This document shows positions 1 to 7,019 of a stretch of 64,000 nucleotides of DNA, one piece after another. Within the stretch, counting starts at the first letter, position 1; each line of letters opens with the position of its first letter. Made by a program: the position numbers and the translations under genes. Under the pieces are notes generated by a model, which was not told where the DNA came from, did no database searches, and saw only the letters and a program-made list of their open reading frames with translations. This DNA is from Algoriphagus sp. AGSA1 (lineage in GTDB: Bacteria; Bacteroidota; Bacteroidia; Cytophagales; Cyclobacteriaceae), in the NCBI RefSeq assembly GCF_021390545.1, contig NZ_JAJUWR010000018.1:1-64000 (forward strand), read 5' to 3'.

Positions 1-339
1 CTACATTAGAACAGGCAGTCTGGATGAGGTTTTCCTTTTTTTTTCATGATTGATAAGAGTTAATAAATGATCTAAAAAGTTACCTCTTTCTGGCTGCTCT
101 TGAAACTACCGCAGGTTTAGTGCAACAACATGAAACACAACTAATAAACAGGTATGCAATAACAGCGAGCGTCTTACAAAAATCAGGAAGCATATTTTTT
201 AGGGTGAAGTGAATGTTGGTAGAACTGAACATGTATCAAGCTGATGTTAGTGCAATAGAATCTATATAAGCGAAAATCCTGACTTGTACTAAAGCAAGCA
301 AAAGAGACCGCCAATCCCCTTTGCCGTCACTGTTAACAA
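1..339. other. Stretch without a firm gene
   Basis: No recognisable gene lies here. The minus strand holds a 37-codon frame (80-193) and a 13-codon frame (6-47), both too short to trust. The stretch adjoins a broken peptidase-like gene and an inactivated regulator, so it is probably the decayed edge of an accessory patch. Confidence 0.4.
80..193 (-). CDS. Possible 37-residue lipoprotein-like peptide
   Basis: This short minus-strand frame starts at an ATG at 193. It encodes a hydrophobic stretch followed by several cysteines (ISCVSCCC), which resembles a lipoprotein signal with a lipobox. There is no clear ribosome site and no known family. It lies just downstream of a broken C39-like gene on the same strand. 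It may be a small exported peptide or chance coding in decayed DNA; chance is at least as likely. Confidence 0.2.
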   Translation of the reverse strand: MLPDFCKTLAVIAYLFISCVSCCCTKPAVVSRAARKR

Positions 340-627
340 CTAGCACCAATAATAACTAGAGGAATCAGAAGAATCACAGTAGTAGTTATGACAACCACTC
401 GCGGTTGGGGAGTATGTTCCAGTGTCTGTACGCATGTCATTGTCTTGGTGGCAATATCGGGTGCAATTTGCTATATATTCCACTCCATATTCCTCTAGGG
501 TATCCGATATAGCAAGAATGCTGAGATAATGGGGATGGGTGAGGATTTTTTCTTTAAGGTATTTACCTGTATAAGGCACCTTAAATGTTTCCAGTAATCT
601 CTTGCAAATGACCAAACAGTTATCCAT
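340..627 (-). pseudogene. Truncated N-terminus of a C39-like peptidase/VKOR-type protein
   Basis: The first 53 or so residues (cysteine near the N-terminus, then VPYTGKYLKEKILTHPHYLS and ISDTLEEYGVE) resemble the N-terminal C39-like peptidase domain that Bacteroidota fuse to vitamin-K-epoxide-reductase/thioredoxin modules. After EYIA the frame turns into an unlikely run rich in Cys, Asn, Ser and Tyr. Moving one base over near position 477 gives a more protein-like tail with a hydrophobic segment, ending IIGASC at 333. A frameshift plus loss of the rest of the gene is therefore likely. The start at 627 is supported by AGGAG three bases upstream, a rare Shine-Dalgarno match for this genome. Family assignment is from recall. 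The alternative is a genuine 95-residue peptide. Confidence 0.45.
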
Positions 628-715
628 TGACTCCTAATAAAAATTCAACTAAAATTTTGATGTTTAAAATGATTCAATAAATTTGAGTATTAAGTTTTTA
701 AAAGACTATACCGTG

Positions 716-742
716 TTTACTAATTTTCAGTAAATTTTTACT
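716..742. promoter_or_regulatory. Alternating TTTACT/AGTAAA operator candidate
   Basis: TTTACT (716-721), AGTAAA (729-734) and TTTACT (737-742) form two overlapping inverted repeats 22 bases upstream of the ATG of the XRE-type regulator remnant, in the divergent intergenic region it shares with the C39-like remnant. This is the usual place for autoregulatory binding by a small XRE protein. The arms are only six bases in AT-rich DNA, so chance is possible. Confidence 0.35.
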
Positions 743-764
743 AACCCAATTAACCTTTTACCTG

Positions 765-1022
765 ATGAAAATTGGACATAAATTGAAAAAAGCCAGAGAA
801 TCCAAAAGACTAAGCCAGCAGGAAGTATCGGATCGCTTAGGGATTTAACAAAAAACACTATCCAATATTGAGAGCAACAAATCTCAGCCGACTGTTGCGC
901 AACTTGCTTTGATGGGAGAGATTTATGGGATGGATATGCTGAAACTACTATCTGAAAATGGAGTAGATTTTTACCCGCCTCCACCAATCTCTCTGAGGCG
1001 GATAAAGAATTATAAAATTTAA
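765..1022 (+). pseudogene. XRE-family helix-turn-helix regulator, inactivated by an in-frame stop
   Basis: Reading from the ATG at 765 gives a typical small XRE/Cro-CI domain: GHKLKKARESKRLSQQEVSD, then RLGI, a TAA stop at 846-848, and straight on in the same frame QKTLSNIESNKSQPTVAQLA, ending at 1022. In this family the residue between GI and QKTLSNIE is usually serine, so a single TCA to TAA change would explain the stop. Frame and homology resume exactly after it, which points to a recent nonsense mutation (or a base error). The intact product would be about 85 residues and probably controlled the neighbouring C39-like gene. Confidence 0.7.
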
Positions 1023-1063
1023 AGAATGAGTTGAAGTGAATCGTCGTGGAATTTCCAACCTAA

Positions 1064-1126
1064 AACCCTTTAAGGGTTAATATATTTGAAAATACACTTA
1101 TTTTGTTGGTGACCCCTTGAAGGGTT
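1064..1126. repeat. Two near-identical short palindromes
   Basis: AACCCTTTAAGGGTT (1064-1078) and ACCCCTTGAAGGGTT (1112-1126) differ at two of 15 positions and are both self-complementary. They sit between the end of the plus-strand XRE remnant and the end of the minus-strand DinB-like gene, so they could form bidirectional terminator hairpins. Neither has a clean T-run. Confidence 0.45.
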
Positions 1127-1167
1127 GTAAACTTGCTCCCCCTTTTTGGCAGAAATCTAATTGTTTT

Positions 1168-1614
1168 TCACTTATCCAGCAATCTCCTGTGATAGTTGAT
1201 CTGTCCCAGGTGGTAGCTGAAATGTCCGAATAAGTGGATTAGGAAGAAGCCATGCGTCATTTTGTAGCCAAATACTTCCAGCGGATAATCCTTCCCTAGC
1301 ATCTCCTCTCCCATTCCTTCCAGACTGGCGGTTACCATTTTTTGAAGCTTTTCTATACTTGAGATCAACTCAGTTTTTGGGACATGCTTACCGGCAAATT
1401 CAAAGTCCCGATCCCGGACGTATTTAAATTTTCCCATCTCCTTGCCCACAAAATGAGACATGTTTCCTATAAGATGCAGGCATAGATTCCCTCCTGAATT
1501 GGCTATATTTGGTTCTACTATCCAGAGGTTCTCCTCTTTTGTGTAAGCGTCGATTTCTGCTTTTAATTTCGCTATATCCCGCTCAAAAAGCTTGGTAATT
1601 TCTTTTATACTCAT
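1168..1614 (-). CDS. DinB-like/DUF1572-type metal-binding protein
   Basis: This 148-residue all-helical protein has the DinB/YfiT fold pattern. A histidine pair sits at H47 and H54 (NLCLHLIGNMSH), and a C-terminal helix carries H121, H127, H131 and H135. DinB-superfamily proteins bind one metal through three histidines and often act as thiol-dependent transferases, though most Bacteroidota members have no known substrate. There is no signal peptide, so it is cytoplasmic. It appears monocistronic and ends near the palindromes at 1064-1126. The family is fairly sure; the function is unknown. Confidence 0.8.
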   Translation of the reverse strand: MSIKEITKLFERDIAKLKAEIDAYTKEENLWIVEPNIANSGGNLCLHLIGNMSHFVGKEMGKFKYVRDRDFEFAGKHVPKTELISSIEKLQKMVTASLEGMGEEMLGKDYPLEVFGYKMTHGFFLIHLFGHFSYHLGQINYHRRLLDK

Positions 1615-1736
1615 TTCTTATGCTTTGAAAATTTAAGGCATGAAGTATCATCTTTTCCTAGTTTATATTTACCATATCCTGAATCGTTCCAGCATCCGGT
1701 AAATTTTAACCAGTTTTCACGGCTTTGATTACTTAT

Positions 1737-3140
1737 TCAATCAGGGTCAATAACATTTTTTCTATTACCAAATCTACTTGATTTGGAAGACTGGGAGCTA
1801 GCTGGATTTGCTGCTATGTTTTTTTTTGATTCCACTGCTTTCCCTTCTGTTTTCTCTGGTGCTTCGGTTTCTGGATTTTTCCGCTTAGGGAACGGTTTTC
1901 TCTTGCCATTAGAGCCGGTATTTTTATTTTTATTGAATCCGGGTTTCTTTCCACCACTGTTTTTTGAATGAAGGTCAGACTTGCGTTTCTGGGGCTTCCC
2001 AGTGTATGCAGGGCCTTCCTCAAACCCTTCAGGTAAGGGGTTTTGGGTGATCTTCATACCGATCAGCTTTTCTATGTTGTCAAACTTATACTGGTCTTTA
2101 GGGTTGACAAAGGTGATGGCTTCCCCTTCCATATCTGCTCTCGCAGTACGTCCCACGCGGTGAACATAGTCCTCAGGATCGGAGGGCGTGTCGTAATTAA
2201 TGACCAGTTCTATACCTACTACATCTATACCCCGCGAAATGATGTCGGTTCCTATCAGGATTTTGACGGTTTTATTTTTAAATGCGGACATGATCTTCTC
2301 CCGCTCTACCTGCTCCAGATCTGAGTGGAATGCTTCTATTTCGAATTGCTTCTTTAATACTTTATAAAGTGACTTTACTTTATCTTTAGTAGAGGCAAAA
2401 ATGATCACCGCTTCGTAAGCTTTCTGGGAAAGAATATGTCTGACCAGTTCCTCTTTCTGTGTATCATATACCGAATACATGGATTGTGTCACTCCTGCGG
2501 CTGTTTTGCCGATTGCTATGGATATTTCAGCAGGGTTGTTCAGGAATTTCATGCTAAACTGCCGGATTTTAGGAGGCATGGTAGCGGAGAAAAGAACAGT
2601 TTGTCGGTTTTTGGGAAGGTAATTGACGATTTTCAGGATGTCATCCGAAAAACCCATATCCATCATGCGGTCAGCTTCATCCAGTATCAGGTGCTCTAGC
2701 GTAGTCAGGTTGATTTTTCCTCCTGCCAGCAGTGCGATCAACCGGCCCGGTGTAGCTACAATAATCTCGGCACCTGTTTCCAATGCCTTTTTCTGTTGCT
2801 CCCAGACGATCCCATCCCCTCCTCCATAAATAGGTATAGAGCTTATGCCCAGAAAATAGGCAAAGCCCTGGATTTGTTGGTCTATCTGAATAGCAAGTTC
2901 ACGTGTAGGTGCCAGAATAAGTGTATTCAGGGTACTGGTACCGCTCTTACTTATTTTATTGAGAATGGGAAGTATAAACGCAGCGGTCTTGCCTGTCCCC
3001 GTTTGGGCACATGCGATAAGATCCTTGTTTTCCATAATGACCGGTATGGCCATTTCCTGGATGGGTGTTGGTTTTTCGAAACCCATGGCATCCAGGCCTT
3101 CCTGAAGCGAGGTTTCGAATTTAAATGATGAGAAGTTCAA
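1737..3140 (-). CDS. DEAD-box RNA helicase (RhlE-like)
   Basis: This 467-residue ATP-dependent RNA helicase is complete. The Q motif is at 21-28, Walker A AQTGTGKT at 45-52, PTRELA at 78-83, DEAD at 154-157, SAT at 185-187 and HRVGRTAR at 327-334. After the two RecA domains (to about 370) comes a low-complexity tail rich in Lys, Asn, Gly and Ser, as in RhlE/CsdA-type helicases that bind structured RNA. The expected role is ribosome assembly or mRNA turnover, often in the cold. It stands alone between the DinB-like and DUF6909 genes. The exact subfamily cannot be settled by eye. Confidence 0.93.
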   Translation of the reverse strand: MNFSSFKFETSLQEGLDAMGFEKPTPIQEMAIPVIMENKDLIACAQTGTGKTAAFILPILNKISKSGTSTLNTLILAPTRELAIQIDQQIQGFAYFLGISSIPIYGGGDGIVWEQQKKALETGAEIIVATPGRLIALLAGGKINLTTLEHLILDEADRMMDMGFSDDILKIVNYLPKNRQTVLFSATMPPKIRQFSMKFLNNPAEISIAIGKTAAGVTQSMYSVYDTQKEELVRHILSQKAYEAVIIFASTKDKVKSLYKVLKKQFEIEAFHSDLEQVEREKIMSAFKNKTVKILIGTDIISRGIDVVGIELVINYDTPSDPEDYVHRVGRTARADMEGEAITFVNPKDQYKFDNIEKLIGMKITQNPLPEGFEEGPAYTGKPQKRKSDLHSKNSGGKKPGFNKNKNTGSNGKRKPFPKRKNPETEAPEKTEGKAVESKKNIAANPASSQSSKSSRFGNRKNVIDPD

Positions 3141-3231
3141 AATGTGGTGAGTGAAGTATTGTAAAAAGAGACGTGTTTATTTTCCTACGTCTTCCCAAAT
3201 ATAGCCCTTAATTGTACAGAAATACAACTAG

Positions 3232-4899
3232 TTATCCGAAAAGCTTCTCCAAAATCTTATAGGTGATCAGGTAAGTAGGCCTCACTCCTTCCATCCCCAG
3301 TGCCCCAGACGCCAAGGTACTTCCTGTTTCCAGAGGATTGTCCGAAGCATAGTAGGCGTAAAGTACTTTGACATTTGACCTGATGGATCGGCGTATTTTG
3401 GAGGCAGACTGAATGGCTTTCTGGTAGTGGGCACCCTCCATCTCCAGACCTACGGCGTTCCAGGAAGATTCCATAAAGTAAGTGAGAATATCCTTGTTCT
3501 GCAATGATGTGCCCAGAACAGAAATCATGGTCCCGGAATACACCCCTAAACCAAATCCCTCAAAATCCCTCTTTTTGAGCTCATTTTTGAAAGGATAATT
3601 ATCCGCGGTACCCTCAAAGACATGGGCATTTGGGATCATCAAATCCCCTTTTCCTCCATAAAGTATTCCAGCCTTCCCCATGATGGAAGTGGATACTACA
3701 TCTAATGGGATGGACTTGTCCCCTTTATTATAAGGCTTCAGCAGCTCATCAAAGCATTCGTATGCCTGCTCTCCGAAGGCATAGTCCATCACCACGAACA
3801 CAGGTCTTTTCCCTTTTTCTTTGGGCAGCTTCACCCCTGGAATCAACTCATCCTTTTCGAGCAGTGCCGTATCAATAATCTGGGCACCAATGTTTGTCCC
3901 CGATTCATCTGGGAGATTGATAAATCCATGTTGAGCGGCATATTTTTCTATCGCTGCCCCTTTATTGTTTTTGGCTTTGACAGAAATATCCATAACCACA
4001 TTTTCCAAGGCTTGATAGTCTTTCAGATGGAGCAGCTGGAACCCATAAACCGTATTGACTACTGAATGGAGATTGGCGGAGATAATATGGATAGGTCGCT
4101 TCAGTAAATCGTTTTCATCCAAGGCAACTTTTATTCTTCTTGCCCACATTTCACCATACACATGATGGCCAATACGTTCTCTAAGTGTGGTGGAGAATGA
4201 TATCTCACGATCCAGATTTTTGGTGGCTTCTTCCTGAGCTAGTTTTCCCATGTGGTAAACGATAGAAAAAAGACTGTTGGAATTGCTGCTTTTTTCAAAC
4301 TTATCCACTGCCTGAACAGTTTCCTCGTAAGTCCTGCCAATAAGATGGCTCAAATAGGCACTTGCGGCTTCTTTTTCAAATTCCTCTCCCGCTGCTTCTT
4401 TCTGCACGAACTCTTCCAGCATTAGCCAATTTGTGGAGATTTTTCCTTTAGGGTCGGTGCTGTTGTTGTAGATTTTATTTGACTCTATATACAGAAATGT
4501 AAGATGGGTCAGGATATCATAGATATCAGATCGCCCCCGGGTCATCTCCACATACATGATATGTTCATCCAGCCGATAGCAATTCCGCTTACGTTTGGCG
4601 GGTACTATGGCATCCAGCTTGGATGTTTCATAGCCTTCACGACTGATCAGACGGACAAAGCGGCACTCTTCGATGCCCCTAGGGAGACGTTCCATGACAT
4701 AAAGCAGACCGTCCAACTCGATCTTTTCATTGTCGGTGACCAGACCGTAAATCTCAGGACTGAGAACGCGTAAGGCATCTATCAGACTTTCTCCCGAAAC
4801 CCCCATTGGTTTGTAGCTTCCTCTGGTAAAAAGGTGCCTCATCGTAATGTACAATCGCTCTATGGCGGCCCTTGACTCGTGTGCTCTGGTTCTTTTCAT
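3232..4899 (-). CDS. DUF6909 family protein
   Basis: This 555-residue soluble protein has no signal peptide and is recognised as the Bacteroidota DUF6909 family, of unknown function. The open frame continues seven codons upstream to 4920. The start is placed at 4899 because a dispersed leader element, seen before several other genes, ends exactly at this ATG; the extra codons are only translation of its AATTATAAACAC end. The C-terminal half contains IMGKAGILYGGKGDLMIPNA, then a Gly-Thr-Ser segment and GLEMEGAHYQKA. These recall the glycine-rich and M-E motifs of the purine nucleoside phosphorylase/nucleosidase fold. That link is inference only. Confidence 0.75.
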   Translation of the reverse strand: MKRTRAHESRAAIERLYITMRHLFTRGSYKPMGVSGESLIDALRVLSPEIYGLVTDNEKIELDGLLYVMERLPRGIEECRFVRLISREGYETSKLDAIVPAKRKRNCYRLDEHIMYVEMTRGRSDIYDILTHLTFLYIESNKIYNNSTDPKGKISTNWLMLEEFVQKEAAGEEFEKEAASAYLSHLIGRTYEETVQAVDKFEKSSNSNSLFSIVYHMGKLAQEEATKNLDREISFSTTLRERIGHHVYGEMWARRIKVALDENDLLKRPIHIISANLHSVVNTVYGFQLLHLKDYQALENVVMDISVKAKNNKGAAIEKYAAQHGFINLPDESGTNIGAQIIDTALLEKDELIPGVKLPKEKGKRPVFVVMDYAFGEQAYECFDELLKPYNKGDKSIPLDVVSTSIMGKAGILYGGKGDLMIPNAHVFEGTADNYPFKNELKKRDFEGFGLGVYSGTMISVLGTSLQNKDILTYFMESSWNAVGLEMEGAHYQKAIQSASKIRRSIRSNVKVLYAYYASDNPLETGSTLASGALGMEGVRPTYLITYKILEKLFG

Positions 4900-5010
4900 G
4901 TGTTTATAATTGTTTTTCAATGGTCACATGGAATCTCGCAGCGATTATAATCATGCCAGTGTGTCTCGCTTACGTCATGCCTGTCTGCCTCAGGCAGGCT
5001 CGATTTCATA
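4897..5010 (-). promoter_or_regulatory. Dispersed leader element, copy A
   Basis: Read on the minus strand, this copy begins with a GCCTG/CAGGC hairpin, passes through CATGATTATAATCGCTGCGA and GATTCCATGTGACCATTG, and ends CAATTATAAACACATGAAA at the start codon (4899) of the DUF6909 gene. The same arrangement recurs before six other genes and as an orphan at 51583. This copy lacks the second hairpin between GAGATT and ATGTGACC. Confidence 0.7.
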
Positions 5011-5243
5011 ATGCAAATGGGTTTTGCAGGACAAAAGTACAGAAATTACCTAAAGTATGCAGAGCGTCATGTCTCAATGGCACTAGAAAGGCTTCCATTG
5101 ATCACCATGGACTGCGGACTCTGAAAACTCAGCAACTCTCTTCTCGGACACCCAAATCTTTGACTCTTCTTGATAACCTGAGTTCGATTAATTAATCGAT
5201 AATTATACCGCATGGTATATGTTCTGACTTACTTTAAACAAAC

Positions 5244-5338
5244 CTTTTCCAAAGTTTCAATTAATTTTAAGAGTTTAATGCAACTATAAATTCAGACAGA
5301 TATTAAGAAATGTCAACTAAACATCAACTTTGGAAAAG
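5244..5338. repeat. Inverted repeat with 13-base arms
   Basis: CTTTTCCAAAGTT (5244-5256) is perfectly repeated in inverse at 5326-5338, with about 69 AT-rich bases between. The layout resembles a tiny miniature inverted-repeat element or a long-loop hairpin. No flanking target duplication was evident. Confidence 0.5.
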
Positions 5339-5382
5339 TTGATCAATAAATTAAGGCCGAACTCAGGCTGATACTAAATCCA

Positions 5383-5408
5383 CATTCTTGATTCTTAAAT
5401 CTTGAGCT
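5383..5408. repeat. Short CAAGA-type dispersed repeat
   Basis: Read on the minus strand this is a run built from AAGA and CAAGA words (AAGCTCAAGATTTAAGAATC). Similar runs occur at 23381, 28736 and 51131, always between genes. It is low-complexity material without coding potential. Confidence 0.45.
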
Positions 5409-5520
5409 TTATTACTGAGCACCGCGCCACCGCTCGTGTCCCAAGAACGGTATCTGCGGACTGTTGACCTTGGATAACGGCTTGCCCTATCTCCGGTCTT
5501 ATCTCTCTCCCGCTCCACTT

Positions 5521-6102
5521 CTAATTTTTCAACTTTTCAGAAAAGTACTTCTTCAATTTATCCACCTTAGGCTTAACCACGAACTGGCAATAAGGCTGTG
5601 TTCCATTCTGATTATAGTAATCCTGATGGTAATTCTCTGCCGGATAAAAATTGGTAAAATGCGTGATCTCAGTCACAATCGGGCTATCAAACACCCCAGA
5701 TTCATTAAGTTGCTCCTTAAGAGTACGGGCTAGTTTTTCCTGCTCAGGAGTGTGGAAAAAAACAGCAGACCGATATTGCGGGCCTACGTCCCCTCCTTGC
5801 CTGTTCAGTGTGGTAGGGTCATGGGTTGCCCAGAAGACTTCCAAAAGCTCTGGTAAACTTAAAACGGCTGGATCGTAATACACTTGAATCACTTCTGCAT
5901 GTCCAGTGGTTCCGGTACAGATCGCGTTATAAGTAGGGTTTTCCACAAAACCTCCTGAATAGCCGGATACTACTTTCTCCACGCCATTTAACCGCTGAAA
6001 AACAGCCTCAACACACCAAAAACAACCCGCTCCAAGTGTAATTAGATCCAATCCTTCGGGTATGATAACTTCTGTGGCAGGAAGATTAAACTCATTTTCC
6101 AT
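5521..6102 (-). CDS. msrA: Peptide-methionine (S)-S-oxide reductase
   Basis: This 193-residue enzyme reduces methionine-S-sulfoxide in proteins and free methionine during oxidative stress repair. The catalytic signature GAGCFWC gives the nucleophilic Cys27 with Cys30; the conserved ENYHQDYY segment and a later cysteine (QPYCQF) are present. Length matches cytosolic MsrA and there is no signal peptide or fused MsrB domain. The gene follows a methyltransferase and a DUF3253 gene on the same strand with a 36-base gap, so the three could be cotranscribed. Confidence 0.95.
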   Translation of the reverse strand: MENEFNLPATEVIIPEGLDLITLGAGCFWCVEAVFQRLNGVEKVVSGYSGGFVENPTYNAICTGTTGHAEVIQVYYDPAVLSLPELLEVFWATHDPTTLNRQGGDVGPQYRSAVFFHTPEQEKLARTLKEQLNESGVFDSPIVTEITHFTNFYPAENYHQDYYNQNGTQPYCQFVVKPKVDKLKKYFSEKLKN

Positions 6103-6138
6103 AGTAAATGCTTTTTATAGTACCCAACCGATATGATA

Positions 6139-6387
6139 CTACTTAAGTTTGTTTGGTGGTAAAATTCTCAAAGCATCGCCGATGTCCTCCTTGCTGTTAT
6201 TGTTTACTGAAGGCTCTTCTATTTTTATCAGCCCCTCGATGCTTAACAACCTAGTTTCCTTGTTTATCTCTGGCATAAAGTGTTTCCAGTCTTCAGGATA
6301 CATCTGTTTTACTACTTCAGCGGAAGTGAATCCTTCTCCTTTTCTTTGCCTGAGCATATCCAAAATTGCAGTTCTGAGAATCTCCAT
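6139..6387 (-). CDS. DUF3253 small winged-helix protein
   Basis: This 82-residue protein fits the DUF3253 pattern: an N-terminal helix (ILRTAILDMLRQR), FTSAEVVKQMYPEDWKHFMP, then a helix and a beta-wing ending with an isoleucine/arginine segment. DUF3253 proteins look like small winged-helix domains of unknown role. It lies nine bases after the methyltransferase gene and 36 bases before msrA, so it is probably an operon member. DNA binding is suggested by the fold only. Confidence 0.7.
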   Translation of the reverse strand: MEILRTAILDMLRQRKGEGFTSAEVVKQMYPEDWKHFMPEINKETRLLSIEGLIKIEEPSVNNNSKEDIGDALRILPPNKLK

Positions 6388-6396
6388 ACTGTCACC

Positions 6397-6939
6397 TTAT
6401 CTGCACACCATCACAAATGCAGGTGGTAGGTTTTTAAGCGTGAAGCTGGTATTCACATGATCAAAGTATTTTTTAAATAATGTCTTCAGCATGTAAGAAT
6501 AACAAATCTGAATAAAAAAGCCATTCTGATTCAATGCAATCTTACTTTGGGTAAGTATTTGATTCTTTACCTCTTGCGCGATAAAGCTGAACGGAAGGCT
6601 CGATAAGACATAATCCACCTTTCTTCCATCGAGGTATTTGGCTATATTTTCCGCAGAATCATTGATGATCCTGACATTCTTCTGGGGAAACAGTTTTTCC
6701 ATGGAATCGCAGAAGGATTTGCTTATTTCAAAGACCAGAAGTTCAGCATCAGGGTCTAGTCTATCCACTATGCCTTGGGTAATGCTACCGTCACCACCCC
6801 CTAATTCAACAATTAATTTTGCATCTTTGAAATCAGCATGTGACAGCATTTTATTGACAAGTGCTTTAGAACTGAAAGACAACGCACCTGTAGTACTTAA
6901 GTTGGAATACAGCTCCAACAACAAATCTGATTTACCCAT
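6397..6939 (-). CDS. Class I SAM-dependent methyltransferase (phospholipid N-methyltransferase-like)
   Basis: This 180-residue protein has SAM-binding motif I VELGGGDGS (about 42-50), an acidic residue at the end of strand 2 (VFE), and a post-motif VLSSLPFSF in the position of the catalytic loop. The overall pattern and length resemble PmtA-like phospholipid N-methyltransferases and rRNA-adenine-dimethylase-like enzymes (SLPF recalls N-P-P/Y-F loops). Substrate is unknown. It is divergent from the sulfatase gene at 7020 across 80 bases that must contain both promoters. Confidence 0.75.
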   Translation of the reverse strand: MGKSDLLLELYSNLSTTGALSFSSKALVNKMLSHADFKDAKLIVELGGGDGSITQGIVDRLDPDAELLVFEISKSFCDSMEKLFPQKNVRIINDSAENIAKYLDGRKVDYVLSSLPFSFIAQEVKNQILTQSKIALNQNGFFIQICYSYMLKTLFKKYFDHVNTSFTLKNLPPAFVMVCR

Positions 6940-7019
6940 ACAATATTTAATTCTATGCTTGAAGATACCTGATTTTACACTATCTTTTCAGTCTTCACCG
7001 AAAAAGTTAACGCGTAAAT

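Larger units (their letters stand above)
4900..5520. other. Long intergenic region between DUF6909 and msrA
   Basis: No gene was found in about 620 bases. The region holds leader copy A up to 5010, an inverted repeat at 5244-5338 and a short copy of an AAGA/CAAGA-type repeat at 5383-5408. Open frames on either strand lack coding character. Confidence 0.6.

Noticed and set aside
727..987. 86-codon minus-strand frame over the XRE remnant
   Set aside because: The plus strand gives a clear XRE domain with homology on both sides of the stop.
1783..3128. Plus-strand open frames opposite the DEAD-box helicase
   Set aside because: They are shadows of the minus-strand gene, without ribosome sites or any family resemblance.
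4872..5195. 107-codon plus-strand frame across leader copy A
   Set aside because: It translates the repeat and its hairpin, and no family or start signal fits.
5170..5215. GTTCGATT-like T-arm suggesting a tRNA
   Set aside because: No acceptor stem, anticodon arm or CCA end could be placed around it.
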